9,496 nucleotides of DNA, from the NCBI GenBank assembly GCA_947455805.1, contig CANGSN010000084.1, forward strand, positions 1 through 9,496. The letters are read 5' to 3'. Made by a program: the position numbers and the translations under genes. Within the stretch, counting starts at the first letter, position 1. Every line of letters begins with the position of its first letter. A model generated the notes under the pieces. The model did no database searches, was not told the DNA's origin, and worked only from the letters and a program-made list of their open reading frames with translations. This document shows positions 1-5,367 of this stretch, piece after piece. The stretch is from Planctomycetota bacterium. Lineage in GTDB: Bacteria; Planctomycetota; UBA1135; UBA2386.

Positions 1-2
1 AG

Positions 3-374
3 TTCCGCGGCCTGCTGCAGCAGTTCGCGCCGAACGAACTCGCCATCGAGGAAGCGTTCTACGGCAAGAGTGCGCAAGCGGCGCTGCGCATCGGCGAGGC
101 GCGCGGCGTCGTGCTCGCCGAGGCGGCGCGCGGCGGTGCCGCCGTGTTCCAGTTCCCGCCCGCGCGCGTGAAGCGCTGCATCACGGGGAACGGGGCCGCC
201 GGCAAGGAGTCGGTGGCGGCGATGGTGCGTCAGCTGGTGCAGCACGGACGCGGGGCGCTGGCCGGCGACCTGCCGCTCGACGCCACCGACGCGGTCGCGG
301 TGGCCTGGACGCGACTCGAGCAGCGTCGCTCGCCCATGGCGCAGTGGTTGGCCGACGGCGGCCTGCCTGATTGA
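3..374 (+). CDS. ruvC: Crossover junction endodeoxyribonuclease RuvC, C-terminal part (5' end outside window)
   Basis: RuvC resolves Holliday junctions as a dimer working with RuvAB in homologous recombination and replication-fork repair, in the cytoplasm. The frame is open from base 3 to a TGA at 372-374, giving 123 residues of a family that is usually about 160-190 aa, so only the N-terminal strand with the first catalytic Asp is missing. Family hallmarks are visible: AIEEAFYGKSAQAALRIGEA near the left edge, whose second Glu region corresponds to the catalytic Glu66 segment of E. coli RuvC; a KRCITGNGAAGKESV stretch matching the DNA-contacting loop; and DATDAVAVA near the end, which supplies the two C-terminal catalytic aspartates (D138 and D141 in E. 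coli). No ruvA or ruvB is visible downstream; if linked they must lie to the left. Identification is by motif recognition and is firm despite truncation. Confidence 0.95.
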   Translation, partial: FRGLLQQFAPNELAIEEAFYGKSAQAALRIGEARGVVLAEAARGGAAVFQFPPARVKRCITGNGAAGKESVAAMVRQLVQHGRGALAGDLPLDATDAVAVAWTRLEQRRSPMAQWLADGGLPD

Positions 375-380
375 GCCCGC

Positions 381-420
381 ATCGGCCGCATGGCCCCGAT
401 CGGAATGCGCGCCGACGCAT
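381..420 (+). terminator. Pair of small hairpins after ruvC, possible weak terminator
   Basis: Two short inverted repeats follow the ruvC stop. One at 381-400 has ATCGG and CCGAT arms, with an inner CC/GG pairing and a GCAT loop. The other has ATGCG (405-409) pairing with CGCAT (416-420) across a 6-nt loop. A short T run (432-435) lies some 11 nt beyond, too far for a textbook intrinsic terminator. It is plausible as an end point for ruvC transcription, but weak. Confidence 0.3.
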
Positions 421-426
421 CAGGGC

Positions 427-455
427 TTGCATTTTCGGTGGGTCCCACCTGTAAT
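427..455 (+). promoter_or_regulatory. Candidate sigma70-type promoter with palindromic spacer
   Basis: TTGCAT (427-432) and TGTAAT (450-455) are separated by exactly 17 nt. The -10 matches the TATAAT consensus at five of six positions; the -35 keeps only TTG. The region is locally AT-richer than its surroundings. The spacer ends in GGTGGG-T-CCCACC (437-449), a palindrome with 6-bp arms that abuts the -10 element, so a dimeric regulator bound there would overlap RNA polymerase. Transcription would start near 461-463 and read into the gene at 621 through a leader of about 160 nt. Function is inferred from position and consensus only. Confidence 0.4.
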
Positions 456-548
456 GCTGCTCACCGGTCAGCGAGGCTCCTACCCCTTGTACCAACCCCT
501 CAGGGTGGCCATGGCGGGACCGAACCCGTCATCGTCGAACATGCGCCA

Positions 549-564
549 CTGCGGCTCGCCGCAG
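549..564 (+). other. Leader hairpin upstream of the 343-aa gene
   Basis: CTGCGG (549-554) pairs perfectly with CCGCAG (559-564) around a CTCG tetraloop. It lies in the putative 5' leader between the candidate promoter (427-455) and the ribosome binding site at 607-615. There is no following T run, so it is not terminator-like. I did not recognise a known riboswitch or small RNA in 456-606. Confidence 0.35.
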
Positions 565-606
565 CGGTCGGGGGATCCATCGCTTCACTGTTCGCCGTCT
601 TGGCTC

Positions 607-615
607 GGGGAGGGA
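607..615 (+). promoter_or_regulatory. Ribosome binding site that fixes the start at 621
   Basis: A purine-rich GGGGAGGGA tract ends 5 nt before the ATG at 621. The same frame stays open upstream to an ATG at 390, but that start has no Shine-Dalgarno sequence and the intervening translation has poor codon character, so this site decides for 621. Confidence 0.6.
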
Positions 616-620
616 TTCTG

Positions 621-1652
621 ATGATTCGCGGTCCCGTTCTGCCTCAGGCTCGGGAAGGGCTGTGGTCGCTCGTGTCGGTGCGCCTCGACCAGATCGAGCG
701 CGGACTGACGTTGGCGATGGAAGCGTTCGATTGCTCCGGCGGTCAGCTGGGTGCCGTCGAAGGACTCGCCCGCGACGCCGCGGGTGGGCCTGTGCTGGTG
801 ATTCTCGCTCTCGACGGCGATGCGCTGTTGGTGCCGCGCGTGCTGGCCGCGGCGGACTTCCTGCAGCGTGTCGGTGACGCGTTGGTCGAAGCGGTTCCGG
901 AGGCGCAGCTGGCCGTCGGCGCACGCGGCCGCGTGTTGGCGATCGGCACCGATGCCTCCCACGCCGCGATCGAAGCGCTGCGGCGCTTGCCGGTGGCGGG
1001 CCTGCAGGTCTGCCGGCTGGAGCCGTTCCGCGTCGCCGGGAGCGAACGCTTCGCCGTGCGCCATCTGGTGGTCGGGGCCGCCGCAGCTGTGACGAAGGAG
1101 CCCGAACCGGTCCTGGATCTCGACCTGCCCGGCGAGCTCGCGGGGCTGTGGTCGAGCTGCCGCGATCTGTGTGCGCGCATCGATCCGGCCGTGCGCCTCG
1201 TCGGTGACCGCTACTCGCGGCGGATCCTCTGGCGCAGCGCCCTGCTCGGCGAGGTCTGCTATGCGTCCGCCGGGCTCCAGGCCAGGGTTGGCGATGGCGT
1301 CGCGACGCCGCTGCAGGTCGCCAACGACGTGCGCCACTTCGTCGACCAGCTGTTGCGGCGCTACGCGCGCGTCGCTGGTCTGCATCGCGAGGAACCGAAC
1401 AACACCGTCTGTGCGTCGCCGGAGGCTACTCGCTCGGCCCCGACGAACCGGATGGTCCACAGGGGCGGCGGCGAAGGTCTGCGGGCGGCTGTCGCCGCGG
1501 CCAAGCTGTCGTCCGAAGAGTATTCCGCACTCGGTGGTCCGGCCTTGGCGGCCGGCGGCGATGCCGATGGTGCGGCTGCGGCAGACGACGTCGTCAAGAT
1601 CGTCGCGGCCCAAGAAGGTCCCTGGCCGCCGACCCGGCGGTCGACGGACTAG
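621..1652 (+). CDS. Unrecognised 343-aa protein encoded next to a MinD/FlhG-like ATPase
   Basis: I do not recognise a family with confidence. The ATG at 621 is preferred over the in-frame ATG at 390 because it has a good Shine-Dalgarno and because GC-rich third positions begin there. No signal peptide or membrane segment is visible, so the protein is probably cytoplasmic. Residues 10-150 look like a compact alpha/beta domain: an EGLWSLVSVRLDQIERGLTL helix, then VEGLARD followed by a hydrophobic strand PVLVILAL (57-64), a helix LVPRVLAAADFLQRVGDALVEAVP, a strand VLAIG, and CRLEPFRVAGSERFAVRHLVV (131-151). The acidic-residue/strand arrangement loosely recalls restriction-endonuclease-like folds, but the expected E-x-K is absent, so any catalytic claim would be speculation. 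Residues 165-250 form a second helical, arginine-rich region; the last 90 residues are Ala/Gly-rich and probably disordered. The downstream ATPase starts 39 nt after the stop. Confidence 0.75.
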   Translation: MIRGPVLPQAREGLWSLVSVRLDQIERGLTLAMEAFDCSGGQLGAVEGLARDAAGGPVLVILALDGDALLVPRVLAAADFLQRVGDALVEAVPEAQLAVGARGRVLAIGTDASHAAIEALRRLPVAGLQVCRLEPFRVAGSERFAVRHLVVGAAAAVTKEPEPVLDLDLPGELAGLWSSCRDLCARIDPAVRLVGDRYSRRILWRSALLGEVCYASAGLQARVGDGVATPLQVANDVRHFVDQLLRRYARVAGLHREEPNNTVCASPEATRSAPTNRMVHRGGGEGLRAAVAAAKLSSEEYSALGGPALAAGGDADGAAAADDVVKIVAAQEGPWPPTRRSTD

Positions 1653-1691
1653 AGCGAATCGATCGGCGCAAGGGCGCGGTCGGTTCCCGAG

Positions 1692-2591
1692 GTGGACTTG
1701 GAACCAGACCTGAACCCAGATCGGGCGAGCAGGGGTTTCCTGCGACGGTGGTTTCGTCGGGCGACCCCCGCGCCGCGCGTAGGGGAGGCGGCGGTCATCG
1801 CCTTCGCCAGCGGCAAAGGCGGGACCGGCAAGTCGTTCCTGGTCACCAATGCGGCGCTGGCCCTGCACAACGAGGGCCTGCGCGTCGCCGTGGTCGATTG
1901 CGACTTCGGGCTCGGCAACGCCCACCTGCTGTTCGGGGGCAACCCGCGCTATTCGATGCAGCATCTGCTGGACGACCGGGTGCCGGTCCAGCAGGTGTTG
2001 CAGCGCACACCGTTCGGCCCGAACCTTCTGGCCGGCGGTTCGGGGATCGCCAGCCTCGCAGACCTCGATGCGCGCCACATGCAGGCCCTCGGCCGCGCCC
2101 TGCGCTGGGTGGCGAGCCAGCACGACGTCGTGCTGCTCGACTGCGCGGCGGGGCTGTCGCCGCAGTCCTTGATCACCGTGTTGGCGGCGCAGGAGGTGGT
2201 GTTGGTGACCAATCCGGAGATCGCCGCGCTGACCGACGCCTATGCGTTGATCAAGTGCCTCGCGCGCCAGGGCCGGCACCCCAGCATCCAACTGGTCGTC
2301 AACCGCGTCACCCAACCGGGGCTCGGACAGGCGACGTTCTCGCGTCTTGCCGAGGTTGCGCGTCGTTTTGTCGGGTGCTCGATCCACTACCTGGGCGAGG
2401 TTCCAGAGGATCCTGCGGTGACCCATCGTCGCCTCGGCCAACCCCCTCTGCTTCGCAGCCTCCCAGAATGCGAGACGACCAAGGCGTTGCAGGTGGTGTT
2501 CCGCGAGATCTCCCAGCAGGTTCGCACCATGCAGGGCGCGATCGGCCCGGGCGTGGAGGAGCGCATGGCCCAGCAGATCCTGCGCTGGTGA
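1692..2591 (+). CDS. MinD/ParA-superfamily ATPase, FlhG (FleN)-like
   Basis: This is a P-loop ATPase of the deviant-Walker-A class that usually positions or counts cellular structures; FlhG/FleN sets flagellar number and MinD sets the division site. The deviant Walker A is GKGGTGKS at residues 41-48 with the signature lysine K42. The A' segment DCDFGLGNAHLLFG (69-82) and GSGIASLADL (116-125) resemble FlhG more than MinD. Walker B is VVLLDCAAGLS with D150, and NP at 174-175 and LVVNR (201-205) fit the nucleotide-binding fold. A 33-residue N-terminal extension contains DRASRGFLRRWF, faintly like the activating DQA..LR helix of FlhG. The GTG start at 1692 has no clear upstream Shine-Dalgarno, so the start is less certain than the gene. 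Length, 299 aa, is normal. No flagellar genes are in the window, so a flagellar role is not supported here. The stop overlaps the next start (GTGA), implying coupling. Confidence 0.88.
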   Translation: MDLEPDLNPDRASRGFLRRWFRRATPAPRVGEAAVIAFASGKGGTGKSFLVTNAALALHNEGLRVAVVDCDFGLGNAHLLFGGNPRYSMQHLLDDRVPVQQVLQRTPFGPNLLAGGSGIASLADLDARHMQALGRALRWVASQHDVVLLDCAAGLSPQSLITVLAAQEVVLVTNPEIAALTDAYALIKCLARQGRHPSIQLVVNRVTQPGLGQATFSRLAEVARRFVGCSIHYLGEVPEDPAVTHRRLGQPPLLRSLPECETTKALQVVFREISQQVRTMQGAIGPGVEERMAQQILRW

Positions 2592-2929
2592 GCCGAGGCC
2601 GGTGGTTGCTGCGGGCCTGGGCTGGTTTGGTGCTGGTCCTGGCGGTTCGGTTGCTGTGGCAGGTGTCGGCGCGTCAGCCCGGCTGCGAACTGGTCTTCGA
2701 GCCGTTGCGTCTGGATCCGAACGAAGCGAGCGTCGAGGAGCTGCAGCTCCTGCCGGGGGTGGGCCGAACGCGGGCCGAGGGCATCGTGCTGGAGCGCATC
2801 CGCCGCGGACCCTTCCGTGCCCTCGAGGACCTGGTTCGGGTCGATGGCATCGGCTTGGAGACGATCCGTGCCATCGGGCGCTTCCTCGACATTCCACCGC
2901 GGGCGTCCACCGGGACCGCGGGGCACTAG
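2588..2929 (+). CDS. ComEA-like membrane-anchored helix-hairpin-helix protein
   Basis: This 113-aa protein has one predicted N-terminal membrane segment (LLRAWAGLVLVLAVRLLW, about residues 7-24) followed by a tandem helix-hairpin-helix domain. Hairpin one is in LDPNEASVEELQLLPGVG (42-59) plus the helix TRAEGIVLERI; hairpin two is DLVRVDGIGLETIRAI (81-96). The ASVEEL..LPGVG pattern is the hallmark of the ComEA domain, which binds double-stranded DNA without sequence preference. In naturally competent bacteria ComEA captures incoming DNA in the periplasm or at the membrane. The GTG start at 2588 shares bases with the TGA of the upstream ATPase, so translation is probably coupled; no separate ribosome site is evident. 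A lone ComEA-like protein is not proof of competence, since short HhH proteins of this kind also occur with no comEC nearby. Confidence 0.85.
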   Translation: MSRGRWLLRAWAGLVLVLAVRLLWQVSARQPGCELVFEPLRLDPNEASVEELQLLPGVGRTRAEGIVLERIRRGPFRALEDLVRVDGIGLETIRAIGRFLDIPPRASTGTAGH

Positions 2930-2956
2930 CTGGATGCGTGCCTGCGCAGCTTGGTG

Positions 2957-2962
2957 TAGGCT
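2957..2962 (+). promoter_or_regulatory. Possible -10 element (TAGGCT) just ahead of nadC
   Basis: TAGGCT fits the TANNNT core of a -10 box and ends 10 nt before the nadC ATG at 2973, which would place the transcript start almost at the start codon. There is no Shine-Dalgarno before that ATG, so a leaderless nadC message is possible. I see no convincing -35 box (2934-2939 reads ATGCGT), and the site may be chance. Confidence 0.2.
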
Positions 2963-2972
2963 CCGCGACCCG

Positions 2973-3863
2973 ATGGAACTCCAGGATCCGAGCTTGCGAA
3001 CCTGCGTGCAGCGAGCGCTGGCAGAGGATCTCGGGCGGGAGGATCTGTCGCTGGATGCCGACGTGACGACGCGATTGTCGGTTCCGGCTGGCAAGCGCGG
3101 GTGGGCGCGGCTCTGGGCGAAGTCCCGCGGCGTCTTGGCTGGTTCGGCGGCGGCAGTGGTGGCGTTCCAGCTGCTGGACCCGAAGGCCGCATGCCAGCGT
3201 GTTCGGGGTGACGGGGATCGCTTCGAACGCGGAGACCTCGTGTTCGAGGTCGCGGGCGACATGCGCGCGCTGCTGGCTGCCGAACGCACCGCGCTCAACT
3301 TCATCCAGAGGCTGTCGGGTGTCGCGACCGTGACGCGCGCCTTCGTCGATGCGGTTGCCGGCACGCGCGCCCGCATCCTCGACACGCGGAAGACGACCCC
3401 TGGCCTGCGGCTGCTGGAGAAGGCCGCGGTCGCCGCCGGCGGTGGCACCAACCACCGGATCGGCCTGTTCGACCAGGTCCTGCTGAAGGAGAACCACTTC
3501 GGTTTCGCCGCCCCGGTGCCGTACGAAGAAGTCGTCCGTCGGTGCGTGCAGGGGCAGGCGCGGCCCGTCGTGGCCGAAGCGCGCTCCGTGGCCGAGGCCG
3601 TTGCCGCCGTGCGCGGTGGCGCCGCGGTCGTGCTGCTCGACAACTTCCGGCCCGGTCCGGACCTGCGTTCGGCGGTGCAAGCGGTGCGCGACATGGCCGC
3701 GCAGCTGGGCCGCACCGACGTGCTCACCGAGGCTTCTGGCGGCGTGACCCTGCAGACCGTGCGGGAGTTCGCCGAGTGTGGAGTCGACCGCATCTCGGTC
3801 GGGGCCATCACCCATTCCGCTCCCGCGGTCGATCTCTCGCTGTTGGTAGAGGGCGTGTCCTGA
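2973..3863 (+). CDS. nadC: Nicotinate-nucleotide pyrophosphorylase (quinolinate phosphoribosyltransferase) NadC
   Basis: NadC converts quinolinate and PRPP to nicotinate mononucleotide, CO2 and pyrophosphate, the entry of de novo synthesis into the common NAD pathway, in the cytoplasm. The 296-aa product has the usual family length. Key signatures are ERTALNFIQRLSGVAT (104-119, with R105), ILDTRKTTPGLR (135-146, R139 and K140), GGGTNHRIGLFDQVLLKENH (156-175, with H161, R162 and K172), E202 and D223 in the barrel, EASGGVT (253-259) and VDRISVGAITHS (271-282) for the phosphate-binding end. The ATG at 2973 begins the conserved N-terminal region; longer in-frame extension upstream has no family character. 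nadA and nadB, often linked, are not in the window. The stop overlaps the next ATG (TGATG), so the downstream HATPase gene is probably coupled. Confidence 0.97.
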   Translation: MELQDPSLRTCVQRALAEDLGREDLSLDADVTTRLSVPAGKRGWARLWAKSRGVLAGSAAAVVAFQLLDPKAACQRVRGDGDRFERGDLVFEVAGDMRALLAAERTALNFIQRLSGVATVTRAFVDAVAGTRARILDTRKTTPGLRLLEKAAVAAGGGTNHRIGLFDQVLLKENHFGFAAPVPYEEVVRRCVQGQARPVVAEARSVAEAVAAVRGGAAVVLLDNFRPGPDLRSAVQAVRDMAAQLGRTDVLTEASGGVTLQTVREFAECGVDRISVGAITHSAPAVDLSLLVEGVS

Positions 3864-4291
3864 TGGAGAAGAGACTGTCGTTCGCGCCGAGCGCCGCGGT
3901 GCTTCGCAAGCTGCGGGCGGACGTGCGGAAGGTCGCCGTCGGCCTCGGGGCCGAAGCGCGTGTCGGCGACCAATTGGCGTTGGTCGTCGACGAGCTGGTC
4001 AACAATGCCATCGAGCATGGTTCCGGCTACCGTCGACAGGGCCTCGATCTCGCGGTCCGGATCGCCACGTGCCCAGACGGTCTGCTGATCGAGTTCTTCG
4101 ATCAGGAGATGCCGGCGGAAGCCGTCATCGACCTAGGCAAGGCGCTGCTGGCCGCAGCCAACGGCATGCCTTCGCTCGAGAACGAGCGCGGCCGGGGACT
4201 GTTCCTGCTGTCGGTCTACCTTCAGGACGTGCGCGCCGGAGTCGCCCCGGACGGTGGGCTGTGCCTCGCCGGCCGGATCTCCTTGCAGTGA
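3863..4291 (+). CDS. RsbW/SpoIIAB-like HATPase-domain protein (putative anti-sigma or serine kinase)
   Basis: A 142-aa single-domain protein of the GHKL (HATPase_c_2) fold. In this family small stand-alone domains act as serine kinases and anti-sigma factors in partner-switching circuits with a STAS-domain antagonist. The N box is clear: LVVDELVNNAIEHGSG (40-55), with D43, E44, N47, N48 and H52. The G1 position is at LIEFFDQEMP (75-84): D80 is present but the glycines of the usual D-x-G-x-G/P motif are missing. The G2 lid is ERGRGLFLL (108-116). Translation starts at an ATG overlapping the nadC stop, with a GAGGG about nine bases upstream inside nadC. No sigma factor, STAS protein or PP2C phosphatase is seen nearby, so the partner is unknown. 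ATP binding is plausible but the weak G1 box makes kinase activity uncertain. Confidence 0.82.
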   Translation: MEKRLSFAPSAAVLRKLRADVRKVAVGLGAEARVGDQLALVVDELVNNAIEHGSGYRRQGLDLAVRIATCPDGLLIEFFDQEMPAEAVIDLGKALLAAANGMPSLENERGRGLFLLSVYLQDVRAGVAPDGGLCLAGRISLQ

Positions 4292-4791
4292 GCGACCCTT
4301 CGCGCGCCGCCCCGCTCCGCTGGCTCGCGGCCGCCGTGGCGTGGTGGATCCGGCTGCCGGTCGCACTGCGCTCCTGCTTGCCGCCGGCGCTGATGCTGGT
4401 CCTCTGGTGGTCGTCGTCGCGGCAGCCGACCGGGGGCGAGGCATCCGTGGTGAAGTCGTTCTTGCACAACGGGGCCCACATCCTGGCCTACGGTGCGCTG
4501 GCGACGGCGTGGTGGACCCTGCTCGTGCGCCGCGTGCCGCCGCCCTACCTCGGCGCCACCGCCTGGGGGTTGTCCGTCGCCTACGGGGTGGTCGACGAAC
4601 TGCACCAGGCGACGGTGCCTGGGCGGACCTGCTCGGTCACGGACCTGGGCAGCGACGCGGTGGGGGCCTGGTTGGCCATCCTCTGCCTCTGCTGGCTGCA
4701 CCAGCAGCACCAGCGCGCCCGCTCCATGATTCCGTGGGCCGTATGGTGCGCTGTTCTCGCCGTATCCTTGGCGACCTTCGTGCCCGTGTGA
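4288..4791 (+). CDS. VanZ-like family membrane protein
   Basis: A 167-aa integral membrane protein with four to five hydrophobic segments: about 28-44, 61-80, 87-104, 122-137 and 148-166. The VanZ-family signature is present: NGAHILAYGALA (61-72), VVDELHQATVPGR (101-113) and SVTDLGSDAVGAWLA (116-130), with E104, H106, Q107, R113 and D119 in the expected places. VanZ confers low-level teicoplanin resistance in enterococci, but most chromosomal VanZ-like proteins have no established function and resistance should not be inferred. The GTG start at 4288 overlaps the TGA of the HATPase gene, giving a GTGA junction, and no separate ribosome site is visible. It is the last gene of the 621-4791 block; a strong hairpin begins two bases after its stop. 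Confidence 0.88.
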   Translation: MSDPSRAAPLRWLAAAVAWWIRLPVALRSCLPPALMLVLWWSSSRQPTGGEASVVKSFLHNGAHILAYGALATAWWTLLVRRVPPPYLGATAWGLSVAYGVVDELHQATVPGRTCSVTDLGSDAVGAWLAILCLCWLHQQHQRARSMIPWAVWCAVLAVSLATFVPV

Positions 4792-4792
4792 A

Positions 4793-4821
4793 GCGCTGCC
4801 AGGACAGTGGCCTGGCGGCGT
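4793..4821 (+). terminator. Strong hairpin ending the nadC-vanZ gene block
   Basis: Bases 4793-4803 pair with 4811-4821 over eleven positions (nine Watson-Crick and two G-U) around a 7-nt loop; the core is GCCAGG with CCTGGC. It begins two bases after the vanZ-like stop. The following sequence has only a short CTTTCT, not a full T tract, so termination may be inefficient or Rho-assisted. Confidence 0.55.
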
Positions 4822-4853
4822 GGACTTTCTACAAGTCACTGTGCTTCAAGGAC

Positions 4854-4859
4854 TAATAT
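4854..4859 (+). promoter_or_regulatory. Candidate -10 element upstream of the secreted small protein
   Basis: TAATAT stands out in a GC-rich region, in the AT-rich patch 4853-4866. A possible -35, TCTACA (4828-4833), is 20 nt away, longer than ideal. Transcription would start near 4866, giving a leader of about 44 nt to the ATG at 4910. The hairpin at 4793-4821 just upstream makes a separate promoter here logical. Confidence 0.35.
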
Positions 4860-4909
4860 CGTTCTAGGGGTGCAACTGTTCATGCCGCCCGCGCGCTGTT
4901 TCGGGTGCC

Positions 4910-5290
4910 ATGAAGAACCTTCCCCTTCTCTGCGTCGCGGCCCTGCTCGGGCTCGCGGTTTCGGTCCCGGCCCAGCGCATCTCCTTCGAGGGCCAGTTCG
5001 GCCGCAGCCCGCGCGGCGTGGTGGTGGTGGACGCGGGTGGTTGGCGCTTCGGCGGCAACCGCGATCACTGCGGTGATCACCGTCGTCCGCGGGGTCACTG
5101 GGAGACTGTCCACGAGCAGGTCCTGGTCCCCGGCTACTGGCGCGACGAGCACGTTCCGCCGACCTACGGTTGGATCGTCGATCGCTGCGGCCACCGTCAC
5201 TGGGGCATCGTGCATCCCGGTGGTTGCCATCGGATCTGGGTGCCGGCTCGCTACGAGACCCGCTGCCGCCAGGTCTGGGTCTCCCGCTGA
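4910..5290 (+). CDS. Small secreted Trp/His/Cys-rich protein, function unknown
   Basis: The 126-aa product starts with a classical signal peptide: MKNLPLLCVAALLGLAVSVPA, with likely cleavage after VPA at residue 21, leaving Gln first. The mature protein is basic and unusually rich in Trp, His, Arg and Tyr, with four cysteines at 54, 93, 106 and 119 that could form two disulfides or bind metal. Residues 60-126 carry related short units: HWETVHEQVLVPGYW, DEHVPPTYGW, RCGHRHWGIVHPGG and RIWVPARYETRCRQVWV, a pattern of aromatic/VP-x-Y repeats seen in small exported proteins of unknown function (similar in flavour to YXWGXW-type repeats, though I cannot confirm membership). It is probably periplasmic or cell-surface. 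It is isolated between a hairpin (4793-4821) and a strong terminator-like hairpin (5312-5349), so likely monocistronic. No Shine-Dalgarno is evident before the ATG; the signal peptide supports this start. Confidence 0.85.
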   Translation: MKNLPLLCVAALLGLAVSVPAQRISFEGQFGRSPRGVVVVDAGGWRFGGNRDHCGDHRRPRGHWETVHEQVLVPGYWRDEHVPPTYGWIVDRCGHRHWGIVHPGGCHRIWVPARYETRCRQVWVSR

Positions 5291-5311
5291 TCGGTGATGG
5301 AGGGCGCCGCG

Positions 5312-5349
5312 TGCGGGCCCGGGTGGCGATCGACGCCGCCGGGCCCGCA
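5312..5349 (+). terminator. Long perfect-arm hairpin, probable terminator
   Basis: TGCGGGCCCGG (5312-5322) is the exact reverse complement of CCGGGCCCGCA (5339-5349), eleven base pairs. Inside it GGCG (5325-5328) pairs with CGCC (5334-5337) around a 5-nt ATCGA loop. It begins 21 nt after the stop of the secreted-protein gene. Only a short TTT (5354-5356) follows, but the stem is very stable. Confidence 0.6.
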
Positions 5350-5367
5350 GCCGTTTCCGGTGACGTG

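Noticed and set aside
430..530. Small structured RNA (SRP RNA, 6S or riboswitch) between ruvC and the next gene
   Set aside because: Some fragments on either strand (for example GAGCAGC on the - strand) hint at SRP RNA, but the conserved GGAAGG-type tetraloop and internal-loop bases are missing, and no other family pattern fits.
390..620. N-terminal extension of the 343-aa protein to the ATG at 390
   Set aside because: The extra 77 codons have no ribosome site, mixed codon character, and run through a candidate promoter and hairpins; the ATG at 621 has a strong Shine-Dalgarno.
1748..2587. Upstream extension of the HhH gene through the ATPase gene
   Set aside because: The frame is open but overlaps the well-supported ATPase; the ComEA-like hydrophobic N-terminus begins directly after the GTG at 2588.
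585..3815. Open frame of 1076 codons on the - strand
   Set aside because: It lies antisense to four well-supported genes and part of the unknown one. Its translation is a His/Arg/Gly-rich string without domain motifs, the usual shadow of GC-rich third positions.
2387..4018. Open frame of 543 codons on the - strand across nadC
   Set aside because: Low-complexity Ser/Arg/Thr-rich translation opposite NadC, ComEA-like and HATPase genes; a shadow.
4288..4791. Glycopeptide resistance gene
   Set aside because: The protein belongs to the broad VanZ-like family, but no vanA-type ligase, dehydrogenase or two-component genes are present, and most such chromosomal proteins are unrelated to resistance.
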